A stretch of DNA of 61,759 nucleotides from Acinetobacter brisouii (GCF_008993995.1 NZ_BKNN01000010.1:1-61759); one strand, 5' to 3'; positions 10,369 to 20,801 are shown, numbered from the stretch's first letter. Made by a program: numbers and translations. The notes: generated from the sequence alone by a model not told the origin.

Positions 10369-10394
10369 TTCAGTGCAAAAACTGAAATACAGTT
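10369..10394 (+). promoter_or_regulatory. Two mutually exclusive hairpins in the leuA leader
   Basis: Hairpin 1 is TTCAGT-GCAAAA-ACTGAA (10369-10384/10386). Hairpin 2 is AACTG-AAATA-CAGTT (10380-10394). They share the ACTG segment, so only one can form at a time. This is an attenuator-like arrangement 15 nt after the leader stop codon. No T-run follows directly, so control could be translational or act on another element. Confidence 0.4.
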
Positions 10395-10478
10395 GAATTC
10401 ACTTCGTTTAGACACAAAATAATATAGTAGATTGCCCAATTACCCCTTGGCACTGCTGCTATGCAAGGAGCTATCCCC

Positions 10479-12176
10479 ATGATGTTGGCTGACCCAAGCA
10501 AAAAATACCGTCGTATGTACCAACGCGTCGATTTACCCGATCGCCAATGGCCAAATAAGGAAATTACCCAAGCGCCTATTTGGATGAGTACCGACCTTCG
10601 TGACGGTAACCAAGCGATTTTTGAGCCAATGGATATGGAGCAGAAATTCAAAATGTTCCAGATGTTGGTGAAAATTGGCTTCAAGCATATTGAAATCGGC
10701 TTCCCGTCTGCATCGCAAATTGACTTCGACTTCACCCGTAAATTGATTGAAGAAGGTCATATTCCTGAAGATGTCTATATTGAAGTTTTAGTTCAAGCAC
10801 GTGACCATTTGATTCAGCGTACTTTTGAAGCGCTTGAAGGTGCAAAACGTGCGATTGTACATATTTACAATTCAAACTCGCCAACATTTCGCAGCAAAGT
10901 TTTAAATGTGGATATTGCGGGAGCGAAACAACTTGCTATCAATGCTGCTGAAAAAGTCAAAGAATATGCAGCAAAACAACCAGAAACTCAGTGGATCTTC
11001 CAATACAGTCCAGAATGCTTCTCTGCAACAGAATTGGAAGTTGCAAAAGATGTCTGTGACGCTGTGACCGAAATTTGGGAAGCAAGCCCAGAAAATAAAG
11101 TGATTTTAAACTTACCTGCAACTGTTGAAGTGTCTACACCAAATGTCTATGCAGACCAAATTGAATGGATGCATCGCAACATTGCACGTCGTGATGGTGT
11201 ATTAATCTCAGTTCACTGTCACAATGACCGTGGCTGCGGTATTGCGGCATCTGAACTTGCGATTATGGCAGGTGCTGACCGTGTTGAAGGTTGTGTATTT
11301 GGTAATGGTGAACGTACAGGTAATGTCGATGTCGCTGCAATGGCATTGAACATGTATACCCAAGGTGTTGCACCAAACTTAGATTTCTCCAACATCAATG
11401 AAATTATTGCAACAGTTGAAGAATGTACAGGTTTGCCAATTCACCCGCGCCATCCGTACGCAGGCGACTTAGTGTTCACTGCATTCTCTGGTTCACACCA
11501 AGATGCAATTAAGAAAGGCTTTGAATACCAGAAAAATGCTGAAATTTGGGATATGCCTTACTTACCAATCGATCCAAAAGACTTGGGTCGTGACTATGAT
11601 GCCGTCATTCGTGTCAATAGCCAGTCGGGTAAAGGTGGGATCGCATACTTACTTGAATCTAACTACAACGTGGTTTTACCGCGCCGCTTGCAAATTGAAT
11701 TTAGCCAAGTTGTACAACAACATACCGATGCTACGGCTAAAGAAATTTCAGCAACTGAAATCTGGACATTGTTCAAAGATACTTATGTTGCAATTAAAGA
11801 CAAAAACTATAGTGCGAAAAACTATAAATTGTCCGATGAAAATGGCAACCAAATCGTTGAACTTGAAATCGAGATTGACGGTGAAACCCAACACTTGCGC
11901 GGTGAGGGCAACGGTCCAATTTCTGCCATTTTGAATGCCCTTCAGTTACCCATTGATGTCTTAAACTATGAAGAACGCAGTATCGGTTCAGGTGCCAATG
12001 CCAAAGCATTAGCCTTAGTTGAACTTCAAGTCAAAGGTACAGGCAAGAGCGCCTTTGGTGCGGGTATGCATGACAATATCGTCACCTCTTCAATTGAAGC
12101 GATTATTGCATGTACCAATCGCTTAATTGAGCAAGACTTGTTAAGCACAACAGATATCATTTCTGAAGCCGTTTAA
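10479..12176 (+). CDS. leuA: 2-isopropylmalate synthase
   Basis: First committed enzyme of leucine synthesis: condenses acetyl-CoA with 2-ketoisovalerate. I choose the ATG at 10479 because AAGGAG lies 8 nt upstream; the longer frame from 10461 has no ribosome-binding site. The 565 residues belong to the long LeuA form: TIM barrel with [14 protein letters not shown] at the start (catalytic Arg-Asp) and the metal-binding [11 protein letters not shown] motif near residue 244. A C-terminal regulatory domain for leucine feedback follows. A leader ORF and paired hairpins upstream suggest leucine-responsive control. Confidence 0.95.
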   Translation: MMLADPSKKYRRMYQRVDLPDRQWPNKEITQAPIWMSTDLRDGNQAIFEPMDMEQKFKMFQMLVKIGFKHIEIGFPSASQIDFDFTRKLIEEGHIPEDVYIEVLVQARDHLIQRTFEALEGAKRAIVHIYNSNSPTFRSKVLNVDIAGAKQLAINAAEKVKEYAAKQPETQWIFQYSPECFSATELEVAKDVCDAVTEIWEASPENKVILNLPATVEVSTPNVYADQIEWMHRNIARRDGVLISVHCHNDRGCGIAASELAIMAGADRVEGCVFGNGERTGNVDVAAMALNMYTQGVAPNLDFSNINEIIATVEECTGLPIHPRHPYAGDLVFTAFSGSHQDAIKKGFEYQKNAEIWDMPYLPIDPKDLGRDYDAVIRVNSQSGKGGIAYLLESNYNVVLPRRLQIEFSQVVQQHTDATAKEISATEIWTLFKDTYVAIKDKNYSAKNYKLSDENGNQIVELEIEIDGETQHLRGEGNGPISAILNALQLPIDVLNYEERSIGSGANAKALALVELQVKGTGKSAFGAGMHDNIVTSSIEAIIACTNRLIEQDLLSTTDIISEAV

Positions 12177-12194
12177 CCTTAAAAAAGATATTTT

Positions 12195-12222
12195 AAAAGG
12201 ATACCCAAGTTGGTATCCTTTT
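12195..12222 (+). terminator. Terminator after leuA
   Basis: Eleven-bp stem AAAAGGATACC / GGTATCCTTTT with loop CAAGTT, then a T-rich tail. Confidence 0.88.
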
Positions 12223-12259
12223 CTTTTTAAAATTCCAAAATATAAGGCGATTTCTACTC

Positions 12260-13420
12260 GTGTCTTTTTCAGCTGACTCCGTGGGTTTGGTCGTCCCGCA
12301 AAAGTACCAATTCGAACAACCACTTGAACTGGAATGTGGTCGAGTTTTACCGCGTTTTGACCTCATGGTTGAAACTTATGGCACATTAAATGCCGAAAAA
12401 TCCAATGCAATTTTAATTTGTCATGCACTTTCTGGGCATCATCATGCAGCTGGCTATCATCATGAAGATGATAAAAAAGCAGGTTGGTGGGATGCCTGTA
12501 TTGGTCCAAATAAAGCTATCGACACCAACAAATTTTTTGTGGTTGCATTAAACAATATTGGCGGCTGTAGTGGTTCAACAGGTCCTATATCGCCTAACCC
12601 AGAAAATGATAATTTGCCTTATGGTCCAGATTTTCCTCTCGTCACTGTTCGAGATTGGGTCAAAACTCAAGCCATGCTTTCAGATCGTTTAGAGATCAAT
12701 ACATGGTATGCCATTATTGGTGGTTCTTTGGGGGGAATGCAGGCTTTACAATGGTCTGTTGATTATCCTGATCGCCTCAAAAACTGCGTGATTATTGCCA
12801 GTGCACCCAAGCTTTCAGCACAAAATATTGCCTTCAACGAAGTTGCCCGTCAGTCAATTTTATCCGATCCAGATTTTCATCATGGTCGCTATTTAGAACA
12901 TGATAGTTACCCAAAACGCGGTTTGATTTTGGCACGTATGGTGGGTCATATTACCTATTTGTCAGAAGAAGCCATGAAACAGAAATTTGGGCGTGATCTC
13001 AAATCAGGTAAATTCATGTATGGTTTCGATGTGGAGTTTCAGGTTGAAAGTTACCTACGCTACCAAGGTGAACAATTTAGCCGTAACTTCGATGCCAATA
13101 CGTATTTGATTATGACCAAAGCCTTGGATTATTTCGATCCTTCTCGTGAATATGAACAGTCACTGACCAAAGCCATGGCAAATACCCAATGCCGTTTCTT
13201 GGTCGTATCATTTACCACCGACTGGCGATTTAGTCCTGCGCGTTCTCAGGAAATTGTCAATGCTTTGATTAGTAACCATAAACCTGTCAGTTATATTGAT
13301 ATTGAAGCTGAGCAAGGTCACGATTCTTTCTTATTCCCAATTCCACTCTATGTCAAAACTCTCCGAGCATTCTTGGGCGGTGAAGACCATCTGGCAACGA
13401 CATCCAAGGAGATTGTGTAA
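12260..13420 (+). CDS. metX: Homoserine O-acetyl/succinyltransferase MetX
   Basis: Alpha/beta-hydrolase that acylates homoserine in methionine synthesis (386 residues). The nucleophile elbow [12 protein letters not shown] holds the catalytic serine near residue 156. The acid is expected in [10 protein letters not shown] and the histidine in [10 protein letters not shown] near the C-terminus. Translation starts at GTG (12260), with AAGGCGA upstream as a weak ribosome-binding site. The stop overlaps the metW start as TAATG, so the two are translationally coupled. Whether the acyl donor is acetyl- or succinyl-CoA cannot be settled by eye. Confidence 0.93.
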   Translation: MSFSADSVGLVVPQKYQFEQPLELECGRVLPRFDLMVETYGTLNAEKSNAILICHALSGHHHAAGYHHEDDKKAGWWDACIGPNKAIDTNKFFVVALNNIGGCSGSTGPISPNPENDNLPYGPDFPLVTVRDWVKTQAMLSDRLEINTWYAIIGGSLGGMQALQWSVDYPDRLKNCVIIASAPKLSAQNIAFNEVARQSILSDPDFHHGRYLEHDSYPKRGLILARMVGHITYLSEEAMKQKFGRDLKSGKFMYGFDVEFQVESYLRYQGEQFSRNFDANTYLIMTKALDYFDPSREYEQSLTKAMANTQCRFLVVSFTTDWRFSPARSQEIVNALISNHKPVSYIDIEAEQGHDSFLFPIPLYVKTLRAFLGGEDHLATTSKEIV

Positions 13421-14013
13421 TGCGTTTAGATCAACAACTCTCAGAAAAGTGGATTAAACCAGGTTCTAGTGTTTTAGATTTAGGGTGTGGCGATGGTGAA
13501 CTTCTTGCCCACATGAGTAAAAAACATCAAATTCGTGCCTATGGACTGGAAATTGATCAAGAAAAGATTGCAATTGCGATCAGTCGAGGGTTAAATATTA
13601 TCCAACAAGACCTCAACTTGGGGTTACATCGCTTTGCAGACCAGTCATTTGACTCTGTGGTCATGGCACAGGCGTTGCAAGCCGTTGATGCACCTGATGT
13701 TTTACTGAGAGACATGGTGCGTGTGGGGAAACAGGCGATTATTACCTTTCCAAACTTTGCACATTGGAAAACCCGTTCTTTTCTTGCATTGAAAGGAATG
13801 ATGCCCGTTTCAGAAACATTACCCTATATGTGGTATAACACACCCAATATTCATTTATGTACTTTTCGTGATTTTGAAGCATTGTGTGCGGAAAATCAGA
13901 TCCGAATTATTAATCGACTCGCCGTAAATGGGAATCAACAAGACAGTTTACTCAGTAAACATATTCCGAATTTATTTGGCGAGGTCGCTATTTATCGAGT
14001 AAGCGCCCTATGA
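13420..14013 (+). CDS. metW: Methionine biosynthesis protein MetW
   Basis: A class I SAM-methyltransferase-fold protein (197 residues) with the motif VLDLGCGDGELL near residue 20. MetW partners MetX in many proteobacteria and is needed for full homoserine acyltransferase activity. The TAATG overlap with metX upstream and ATGA overlap with the Sel1 gene downstream indicate one transcript. Confidence 0.92.
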   Translation: MRLDQQLSEKWIKPGSSVLDLGCGDGELLAHMSKKHQIRAYGLEIDQEKIAIAISRGLNIIQQDLNLGLHRFADQSFDSVVMAQALQAVDAPDVLLRDMVRVGKQAIITFPNFAHWKTRSFLALKGMMPVSETLPYMWYNTPNIHLCTFRDFEALCAENQIRIINRLAVNGNQQDSLLSKHIPNLFGEVAIYRVSAL

Positions 14014-14597
14014 AAAAAGTATTCTTTAGCACCATTCTGTTTGGTATTTTAAGTACTCAGGTTCATGCTGATTACCTGCCATCTCAGCAATCGACCTCCG
14101 CACAGGCTGCGCGTTACTCGACTATGGGCTTCAATGATTTATTGAGTGAAGCCAAAGCAGGTCAACCTGCTGCACAATTTTACGTTGCGACACGTTACCA
14201 AGCAGGTCGTGAAGTGTCTAAAGACCCGCATCAGGCATTTTTTTGGTATAAAAAAGCAGCCGATCAAGGTATTTCCGCAGCACAGCTCAATGTTGGACGA
14301 ATGTTGGTTGAAGGCATTGGTACTGGCAAAAATGAAAAATTAGGGCGTCAATACTTGGAAAAAGCAGCGAGTCACGGCGATAACCGTGCCAGCTTTAACC
14401 TTGCGTTAATTGAAGAGCACAATAAAAATTATATGAATGCATACCAGTGGTATGAGCTTTCAACCCGTGATGGTATGTTGGACAACAAAGTTATTGATAT
14501 GTCTCAAACCAAAAAAACGGCTTTGGCAGCTAACTTAACGCCTGAACAAATTCGTCAAGCCGTTGACCGTGCTGACAAATGGATTCAAGCGCAGTAA
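14010..14597 (+). CDS. Exported Sel1-repeat protein
   Basis: A 195-residue protein with signal peptide (MKKVFFSTILFGILSTQVHA) and about three Sel1-like TPR repeats: AAQFYVATRYQAGREVSKDPHQAFFWYKKAADQG and the following AQLNVGRMLVEGIGTG...YLEKAASHGD units. Such repeats scaffold protein contacts in the periplasm. It begins within the metW stop (ATGA). A 12-bp hairpin follows. Its partner is unknown. Confidence 0.75.
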   Translation: MKKVFFSTILFGILSTQVHADYLPSQQSTSAQAARYSTMGFNDLLSEAKAGQPAAQFYVATRYQAGREVSKDPHQAFFWYKKAADQGISAAQLNVGRMLVEGIGTGKNEKLGRQYLEKAASHGDNRASFNLALIEEHNKNYMNAYQWYELSTRDGMLDNKVIDMSQTKKTALAANLTPEQIRQAVDRADKWIQAQ

Positions 14598-14611
14598 TTT
14601 TTGCTCAAGTT

Positions 14612-14640
14612 CACAAGGGAAATCACGTATTTCCCTTGTG
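14612..14640 (+). terminator. Hairpin after Sel1 gene
   Basis: Perfect 12-bp stem CACAAGGGAAAT / ATTTCCCTTGTG with loop CACGT, 14 bp after the stop codon. There is no immediate T-run, so it may act as an mRNA-stabilising end or a weak terminator. Confidence 0.6.
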
Positions 14641-14756
14641 AGAGCATTGAAAATTTTCCCTCTATCTTCTCTCTTCAAACATCTCACATTCTTTTTGTTT
14701 TTCATCACTAAACTCGGCATAATTCTGCCCATGTTTTTCTAATTTTGATGATAATT

Positions 14757-15386
14757 ATGTCTACTCCATCATGGCTGAATGCAGGTCAACTGGTTCTTGC
14801 CAGTAACAATAAAGGCAAAGTTGCCGAATTCGAAACCTTGTTTCAACAGCTGAATTTACCGATCGAAATTATTCCTCAAGGTCGTTTAAACATTGAAGAT
14901 GCTGTCGAAGATGGTTTAAGTTTTGTGGAAAATGCGATCATTAAAGCACGTCATGCTTCTAAAATTTCGGGTAAACCCGCTTTAGCTGATGACTCAGGTA
15001 TCTGTGTTCCAGTTCTTGGTGGCGCACCAGGGATTTACTCTGCTCGTTATGCGGGTGAGCATGGTAATGATGCTGCCAACAATCAAAAATTACTCGAAGA
15101 CTTACAAGCATTTCGTAAAGATAACCAAGCGATTGAAGGCATGTTTGTTTGCGTATTGGCTTTGGTTGAACATGCAGAAGATCCATTACCTAAAATTTTT
15201 CAAGGCATTTGGGCAGGTGAAATTCTAGAAGCGGCTCGTGGTGAAAATGGTTTTGGGTATGACCCACTGTTTTGGCTGCCTGAACTGGGTAAAAGTAGTG
15301 CTGAACTCAGCAAAGCGGAGAAAAATCAGATCAGTCACCGTGGTCAAGCCATGCAACTGTTCCGTCAAAGCCTGACTCACGCTTAA
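14757..15386 (+). CDS. rdgB: RdgB/HAM1-type dITP/XTP pyrophosphatase
   Basis: House-cleaning NTPase that hydrolyses deaminated purine nucleotides to monophosphates. The family signature LVLASNNKGKVAEF is at the N-terminus, followed by ALADDSGI with the catalytic aspartates (about residues 77-79) and GENGFGYDPLFW near 165. The ATG at 14757 (MSTPSW) is preferred to nearby TTG/ATG codons because it matches family length (209 residues). No strong ribosome-binding site is visible for any of them. Confidence 0.93.
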   Translation: MSTPSWLNAGQLVLASNNKGKVAEFETLFQQLNLPIEIIPQGRLNIEDAVEDGLSFVENAIIKARHASKISGKPALADDSGICVPVLGGAPGIYSARYAGEHGNDAANNQKLLEDLQAFRKDNQAIEGMFVCVLALVEHAEDPLPKIFQGIWAGEILEAARGENGFGYDPLFWLPELGKSSAELSKAEKNQISHRGQAMQLFRQSLTHA

Positions 15387-15413
15387 GCAACGACTTCTCA
15401 AGGGTTAAATTAT

Positions 15414-16295
15414 TTAGCCCTTGAGTACATGCCACACCAATCCAAAAATTAAAATGACCACAATACTAACGATCGTCCCTGCCGCAATATAACGTGCTGA
15501 ATAACCTGTCCCCTGATAATGGGTTTCCAATGCCACAATATTGGCCGCAGGTGGTAAGCAAAATAAAAACAACATCAAGCCGATATAATCTTTAAACGTA
15601 TCGATTGGAATACAGAAATAACTGACACTACAAATGATCGCCCCAAACATTAATTTTGGCAGCATGACGCGAACACTATGCCAAAGATCGGCTTTTTCAA
15701 CTTTGGTGTGGCGTAGCCACATGCCCAGTACGCACATACCTGTAAACACCATCCCCACTTTGGAAAATTGATACAGATGCAGTACCCAGCTCGGTTCCTG
15801 AAAGTTTTGCACCTGTAATAAACGCAGAATTGCCGAAATAATTAAGGCAATCACAGGCGGTGAAAACACGACTTTCTTGGCTAAACTCAAGGTATCTTGG
15901 GGGGCTGAACTGACAGCCGAGACCGCCCAAATATTGCCAAATAACGATCCACCAATATAAAGCGCGATCATTGCGGAACTGATCTGATGCCCAAAAATTG
16001 CCAAAGCGAATGGGAAACCGAGCCATGCCAAATTGACATAACTGGCACAGAGTGCAATTAGCCGATCTTTAAAGAAATAAACAAAGCCAAGATAGACCAA
16101 AAATGCAGAGACAAAGCTAAACAACATCAGGCTTAAACTACCTGACTGGTAGTAAACCATGTTGTAAACAATCACAAAGGGAATAAAGAACCGCGCCAAA
16201 ATACGTGAACAAACCGTTTTGATGGATTCGGCAGATTTTAATCTTGCAGTGAGCCAGCCAAATATAAATGCCAATGTTGGTAAAACTAAACTCAC
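15414..16295 (-). CDS. AEC-family (auxin efflux carrier-like) permease
   Basis: An integral membrane transporter of 293 residues with about ten hydrophobic segments in two five-helix halves, as in the AEC/bile-acid-sodium-symporter fold. It starts at GTG 16295, preceded by AAGGAG at 6 nt. Bacterial members export organic acids or unknown solutes; the substrate cannot be inferred. It is convergent with rdgB and shares no clear operon with its neighbours. Confidence 0.8.
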   Translation of the reverse strand: MSLVLPTLAFIFGWLTARLKSAESIKTVCSRILARFFIPFVIVYNMVYYQSGSLSLMLFSFVSAFLVYLGFVYFFKDRLIALCASYVNLAWLGFPFALAIFGHQISSAMIALYIGGSLFGNIWAVSAVSSAPQDTLSLAKKVVFSPPVIALIISAILRLLQVQNFQEPSWVLHLYQFSKVGMVFTGMCVLGMWLRHTKVEKADLWHSVRVMLPKLMFGAIICSVSYFCIPIDTFKDYIGLMLFLFCLPPAANIVALETHYQGTGYSARYIAAGTIVSIVVILIFGLVWHVLKG

Positions 16296-16404
16296 CCTGA
16301 TCTCCTTATACTGTATGTTTTATAGCTTAATCACGATAAAACAGCCTTATGAAATTACTTGAAATTTCAAATAAAATCAAATCACAGCCCGTGAATCTAT
16401 CCAG

Positions 16405-17262
16405 TTAGATGGGTGATGAATGATCAGTATGTTTTAAACGCTGTGCTGCAAAAATCAACAGCAAAATACCACTCAATACCATCATGCTTGCCAATAGCAT
16501 TTTTAGTCCAAAAGGCTCATGTAACAATAGTACACCTGCCAGTAAAGCCAGACATGGCACACTGAGCTGCACAGTACTTGCAGTGAGAGAATCAAGTTTT
16601 TTCAAGACTTTATACCACAGCACATATGCCAAGGCAGAAGTTAATGTTCCTGAAATCACAGCAAAAACCACACCTAGCCCATGTAGTTTGACTTGATCAA
16701 AATGCCCCACACTAAGCAGTAGGCAGATCGGAATTGCCCACAAGAAATTTTGATAGGTCATCAGCACAGGTGATGTGCTAGACATTCCTAAAACGCTATA
16801 TGCTGCCCAGCTCAAACCTGCAATCACCATCATCAGCACATAAAAAACAGGTGGTGCATGACTGGCTGGCAAGAATAATATTAAAATCCCAGAAAATGCT
16901 AGAAGCAGCCCGAATGCTTTTGCCCATGTCATTTTCTCTCCAATATATAAGGCATACAGTGCCATGCTGATTTGTACTGTGCCAAACAGCAACAGGGCGC
17001 CCAAGCCTGCATCTAGCCGTACATACGCCACAGAAAACGCCAAAATATACCCTGTTAAATACACGCCCCCTTTCCAATGTAGACGGTTGGGCTTGAGTTG
17101 CTGTGTTGATCTAAGTAACAAAGCCAACACCAAAGCACCACTGAGCATCCTAATCAGGCTAAAGCTGTATGGGTCAATCATTTGCTGGGTGAGTGCCAAA
17201 CGACAAAAGATCGAATTTGCTGCAAATGCACTCATCGCAAGCGCGATTTTTCCCCACATCAT
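16405..17262 (-). CDS. EamA/DMT-family drug-metabolite transporter
   Basis: Ten predicted transmembrane helices made of two EamA repeats (MMWGKIALAMSAFAANS... and LTSALAYVLWYKVLKKLDSLTA), about 286 residues, in the inner membrane. The start at 17262 is chosen because AAGGA lies 8 nt upstream; the longer frame to 17343 runs into the NRDE gene and lacks a ribosome-binding site. Substrate unknown. Confidence 0.82.
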   Translation of the reverse strand: MMWGKIALAMSAFAANSIFCRLALTQQMIDPYSFSLIRMLSGALVLALLLRSTQQLKPNRLHWKGGVYLTGYILAFSVAYVRLDAGLGALLLFGTVQISMALYALYIGEKMTWAKAFGLLLAFSGILILFLPASHAPPVFYVLMMVIAGLSWAAYSVLGMSSTSPVLMTYQNFLWAIPICLLLSVGHFDQVKLHGLGVVFAVISGTLTSALAYVLWYKVLKKLDSLTASTVQLSVPCLALLAGVLLLHEPFGLKMLLASMMVLSGILLLIFAAQRLKHTDHSSPI

Positions 17263-17339
17263 CGTCAATATCCTTATTGATGACAGCGATTTCAGTCTAT
17301 AAAAATCATTTCCTGTCCAAAAAATTTCATCAAGCCGAC

Positions 17340-18122
17340 TCAACCAGAGTAGCTAAACTCAATGGTTTGAACCACTCTCTGTGGCTGCCCATGTTGGGTT
17401 TTCTCGAGCCATATACAGTGCTGTGAAAAAATCCGCAAAAAATTAGAGCAACGTGTCCCATAATTTGGACTGACAATAAAGGTTGATGACAGGAGTTGTT
17501 CTAATTCTAGAGAAATGCCTGTCTGTGGCAACTGCTCAGGCAAACGCTGACGCGGGTCTTCTAAAATATCCCAAGCCACCTGTTGCAGCTCAGACTCAGT
17601 AACATCAGGCAATGCCAATAATGGTAAAAGTTCCTGCACAAACCGCTGACGCAAATGCTGATTTTTTGCCCAGTGTTCCGACATCAAACCATTTGATACC
17701 ACATACACCCCATTCGCCAAAACTTGCGGCGCTTCACCACGATTGCTCATATAGACCGCTTGCTGTCGATCTCCCATAATCAGGTTAAAGCCTGCATAAT
17801 CTTGCTGATGCTGTTCGAGTTGCTGCCCGAAACGAATGGGTGGCAGTTCTGAAGCCAGATAATCCGCCACAATGTCACCACGTGAAGTCGGATAGGTTCG
17901 CTGATCTGATGCATCGCGATAGTTGGTAATCACCGCCCAACGCCCCACCTCAGTCATTCCCATCCATGTTCCCCCCGACTGCAAGTCCTGCCCTGCAATA
18001 ATCGGACTATTTTCCCAATGCTTTAAAGCTTGGGTTGGACGTGCGTAAAACTCGTCACGATTGGACAATAAACACAGAGGCAAGCCTTCAATCACCTGCC
18101 AAGCCAGCGCCACAATACACAT
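17340..18122 (-). CDS. NRDE-family (TANGO2-like) protein
   Basis: About 260 residues, starting Met-Cys as in NTN-hydrolase-like NRDE proteins. The family-naming motif SNRDEFYARPT is near residue 20, followed by GGTWMGMTEVGRWAVITNYRD. A second-position Cys (after Met removal) could be a nucleophile. The second of two adjacent ATGs (18122) gives the Met-Cys start and 6-nt spacing from AAAGGA. Role in bacteria unknown; eukaryotic relatives affect secretion and haem trafficking. Confidence 0.8.
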   Translation of the reverse strand: MCIVALAWQVIEGLPLCLLSNRDEFYARPTQALKHWENSPIIAGQDLQSGGTWMGMTEVGRWAVITNYRDASDQRTYPTSRGDIVADYLASELPPIRFGQQLEQHQQDYAGFNLIMGDRQQAVYMSNRGEAPQVLANGVYVVSNGLMSEHWAKNQHLRQRFVQELLPLLALPDVTESELQQVAWDILEDPRQRLPEQLPQTGISLELEQLLSSTFIVSPNYGTRCSNFLRIFSQHCIWLEKTQHGQPQRVVQTIEFSYSG

Positions 18123-18218
18123 CATAGTTCCTTTGTATCTTTAAACATTGAATGTACAACAATTTTAAGGTTTATCGGCTAGAATCTTGCCAAACATACA
18201 GAAATGAAAGGAATAGTC

Positions 18219-19031
18219 ATGCTGACCTATCCCAACATCAATCCAATTGCGATTGAGCTTGGTCCGCTCAAAGTACACTGGTATGGGTTAATGTACCTCT
18301 TGGCATTTTTATGTGCATGGGGACTTGCCAACTATCGTGCCAAACAACGCACCGACTGGACAGCCGAAATGGTCTCCGATTTGGTCTTTTATGGAGCTTT
18401 AGGCGTTGTACTCGGTGGTCGGATTGGCTATGTGCTTTTCTATGAATTCGATAAATTTCTTGCCAATCCACTCTGGTTGTTTCAAGTCTGGACAGGTGGC
18501 ATGAGTTTTCATGGCGGCTTTATCGGTGTCATGGTTGCCATGCTGTTATGGTGCAAGAAATATCAAAAGACGTGGTTTCAGACCATGGACTTTGTCGCAC
18601 CTTGCGTACCCACAGGCTTAATGTTTGGGCGTATTGGGAACTTTATTGGTGGAGAATTGTATGGTCGTCCTGTGACCGATCCGAACTATCCATTTGGGAT
18701 GATCTTCCCGACCGATCCGTTGCATTTAGTTCGTCACCCATCACAAATTTACCAAGCGCTATGTGAAGGTTTATTGCTGTTTATCATTTTATGGTGGTTT
18801 AGCAACAAACCTCGCCCACGCATGGCAGTTTCAGCTTTATTTTTGATTGGCTATGGTTTATCACGTTTCTTTATGGAATTTTTCCGCGAACCCGATGCAG
18901 ATCAGGGCTTCATCCTGTTTGGTTGGGTCACAAAAGGTCAAATGCTGTCTTTCCCGATGATTGTTGCAGGTTTACTGTTAATGGCATTTGCCTACCAGCG
19001 TAAAATTTATGACTGGACACTGCATAAATAA
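18219..19031 (+). CDS. lgt: Prolipoprotein diacylglyceryl transferase
   Basis: Inner-membrane enzyme transferring diacylglyceryl from phosphatidylglycerol to the lipobox cysteine of prolipoproteins. The 271-residue protein carries seven membrane segments, the [10 protein letters not shown] motif and the Lgt signature [15 protein letters not shown] near residue 140. The ATG at 18219 has AAAGGA upstream. Substrates in this window include the META lipoprotein and the prophage lipoprotein. Confidence 0.96.
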   Translation: MLTYPNINPIAIELGPLKVHWYGLMYLLAFLCAWGLANYRAKQRTDWTAEMVSDLVFYGALGVVLGGRIGYVLFYEFDKFLANPLWLFQVWTGGMSFHGGFIGVMVAMLLWCKKYQKTWFQTMDFVAPCVPTGLMFGRIGNFIGGELYGRPVTDPNYPFGMIFPTDPLHLVRHPSQIYQALCEGLLLFIILWWFSNKPRPRMAVSALFLIGYGLSRFFMEFFREPDADQGFILFGWVTKGQMLSFPMIVAGLLLMAFAYQRKIYDWTLHK

Positions 19032-19053
19032 AAGCAAAAATACAGTAGAGCAT

Positions 19054-19077
19054 AAGGGGCGAAAGCCCCTTTTTTTA
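19054..19077 (+). terminator. Terminator after lgt
   Basis: AAGGGGC-GAAA-GCCCCTT with a T-run: a compact GNRA-looped intrinsic terminator. Confidence 0.92.
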
Positions 19078-19119
19078 TGCTAAAGTGCCACACTGCTTCC
19101 ATCATGTTATTGAGATAAG

Positions 19120-19497
19120 ATGCTCGAATTTTGGTTTGAATCGAATACAACACTTGCCAAGAAAATCCTGATTTTACTGATCACGGTTGCCATCGCTGCG
19201 GGGCTGTATCTCTATAAACCACTTCCTGCTTCGGTCATCCTGATGTTTACAGGCACAGGTTTGGTGTTTTTAATTTGCCGTTATGCACGTTTACAAATTG
19301 CCAAAAATGATCCAAGCCGCTTTTTATTCCGCGTATTTACATGGATACCCCTCGCCCTGATCTTGGCTTTATTGTTTATGAAAACCATGAATGACTTACT
19401 GATTTTAGGGGTTCAGGGACTCGCCTTTATGGCGCTGAGTGTTTTTATTTTTTCTCCACTGGCACATTTGTCAAAACCCACTTCTTCTGAATCTTAA
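19120..19497 (+). CDS. Small integral membrane protein, unknown function
   Basis: A 125-residue protein with about four hydrophobic helices and the N-terminal motif MLEFWFES. No family is recognised. It shares length, topology and start motif (MLxFWxxS) with the next gene, 3 bp away, so the two look like a tandem duplication and probable co-translated pair. Confidence 0.6.
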   Translation: MLEFWFESNTTLAKKILILLITVAIAAGLYLYKPLPASVILMFTGTGLVFLICRYARLQIAKNDPSRFLFRVFTWIPLALILALLFMKTMNDLLILGVQGLAFMALSVFIFSPLAHLSKPTSSES

Positions 19498-19499
19498 TT

Positions 19500-19841
19500 A
19501 TGCTGCAATTTTGGTACTCTGAACGCTGTAACCGCCACGTGAAACTCACCATCACCATCGCTATTTGTGTCATTACCATGCTACTGTCAAAGGTATCAGC
19601 TCTCCCCTCTCTTTGGGTGGGAATCTGTGTCGTGATTGGCGTGTTTATGCATCTGATTTATCAATATGGCGCACGCTATCCTTATACAAAAATTCTAGTT
19701 TGGATTTTACCTGCGGGTGGACTGATTGCCCTTGGCTTACAACCCAACAATGCGCTATGGGCGTGGTTGGGGCAAGGACTCGGTTTTATTATTTTGGGTC
19801 TTTTTGTGATGTCTATTTATCAAAACCGAGCCAAACGCTAA
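19500..19841 (+). CDS. Small integral membrane protein, paralogue of preceding gene
   Basis: A 113-residue protein with four hydrophobic segments beginning MLQFWYSERC. It follows the upstream relative with 2 bp between stop and start, and converges on the YwqG-like gene. Function unknown. Confidence 0.6.
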   Translation: MLQFWYSERCNRHVKLTITIAICVITMLLSKVSALPSLWVGICVVIGVFMHLIYQYGARYPYTKILVWILPAGGLIALGLQPNNALWAWLGQGLGFIILGLFVMSIYQNRAKR

Positions 19842-19847
19842 CAGGGG

Positions 19848-20675
19848 TTATGCACAATCCCAGTTATAAAGCACTTTAGAAAAATCACGATTTTTCAGAT
19901 CATTGGGGTGTATAAAAAAATTGCCCACACCGCAATCACCCCACATGATGTCTACTCCATTGTCGGTATCCGAATCAATCTGTAGCAACAGCACATAATC
20001 CTGAATGGTCGGATTAAACTCGCGCGGATCAGATTGGGTAAAGAATGGATAACCGCCAATTCGATGCCCATTGGCAGGGCACAAATCTGCATACGGCTCA
20101 TAGCATTCTTCATAAAAATCTTCACCCTCGAATTGTTCCTCAAAGTCAAAGACTTGATCGACCGCTAAAATTTGTCGACCGAAATGCGTATCTTCAATAC
20201 TGATATACTGCTCGGTTGGGTTAAATGTCAGCGCGTATTGTCCTGTGAGTGGAGAATAAACCTCATCAGCATTTGACGAAGATGGAAACACTTGATGCAA
20301 TTGCGCCAAATCTTGTGTCACCTGCTCAAAATACTGTACTCGAAAGTCTTGCTGTAAACGTGGCTCATCAAAATCTGCACCGTACAAATCATCTGTACCA
20401 ATAAAAAACTGCAAGATCCCTGTACTTGGAAAATCGGGATGGGCAGGCATTTCAGAAAAATTAAGCTGAGCCAGCAACTTCAGTGGTCGACCTTCACGAT
20501 CAACAGGATAAGAAGCTGTTAAAGGTAAATAAGGTTCTCCACCGACTTTACTTTGCCACAAATTTAAATCTTCAGATGGGCTCAATTGTATTTCAATGCT
20601 CGGTTTTGCCGAAGCCAAAATCTGATTTTTATAGGCCTGCAACGCTGCGGGCAACTGCTGTAGATCAATGGTCAT
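19848..20675 (-). CDS. YwqG/DUF1963-family protein
   Basis: About 275 residues. Recognisable family pattern: SKVGGEPYLP, PLKLLAQLNFSEMP, GILQFFIGTDDLYG, NGHRIGGYPFFTQSDPRE, and VDIMWGDCGVGNFFIHPNDLKNRDFSKVLYNWDCA at the end. DUF1963 proteins are cytoplasmic and of unknown function. Convergent with the small membrane protein gene and divergent from thyA. Confidence 0.85.
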   Translation of the reverse strand: MTIDLQQLPAALQAYKNQILASAKPSIEIQLSPSEDLNLWQSKVGGEPYLPLTASYPVDREGRPLKLLAQLNFSEMPAHPDFPSTGILQFFIGTDDLYGADFDEPRLQQDFRVQYFEQVTQDLAQLHQVFPSSSNADEVYSPLTGQYALTFNPTEQYISIEDTHFGRQILAVDQVFDFEEQFEGEDFYEECYEPYADLCPANGHRIGGYPFFTQSDPREFNPTIQDYVLLLQIDSDTDNGVDIMWGDCGVGNFFIHPNDLKNRDFSKVLYNWDCA

Positions 20676-20801
20676 TTTTGCTAATTAAATATTATTGGGC
20701 TTTGATGGCGATTAGTATAAACTTCTCAGACTGACAAATCTTGGCATAAACGCCATAGTGCGACAACTAACGTCGTAACATTTCAGCTCTATAGGAATTT
20801 T

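Noticed and set aside
10370-10735. Minus-strand 121-codon ORF over the leuA leader and start
   Set aside because: Antisense to leuA, no ribosome-binding site, composition unlike a protein.
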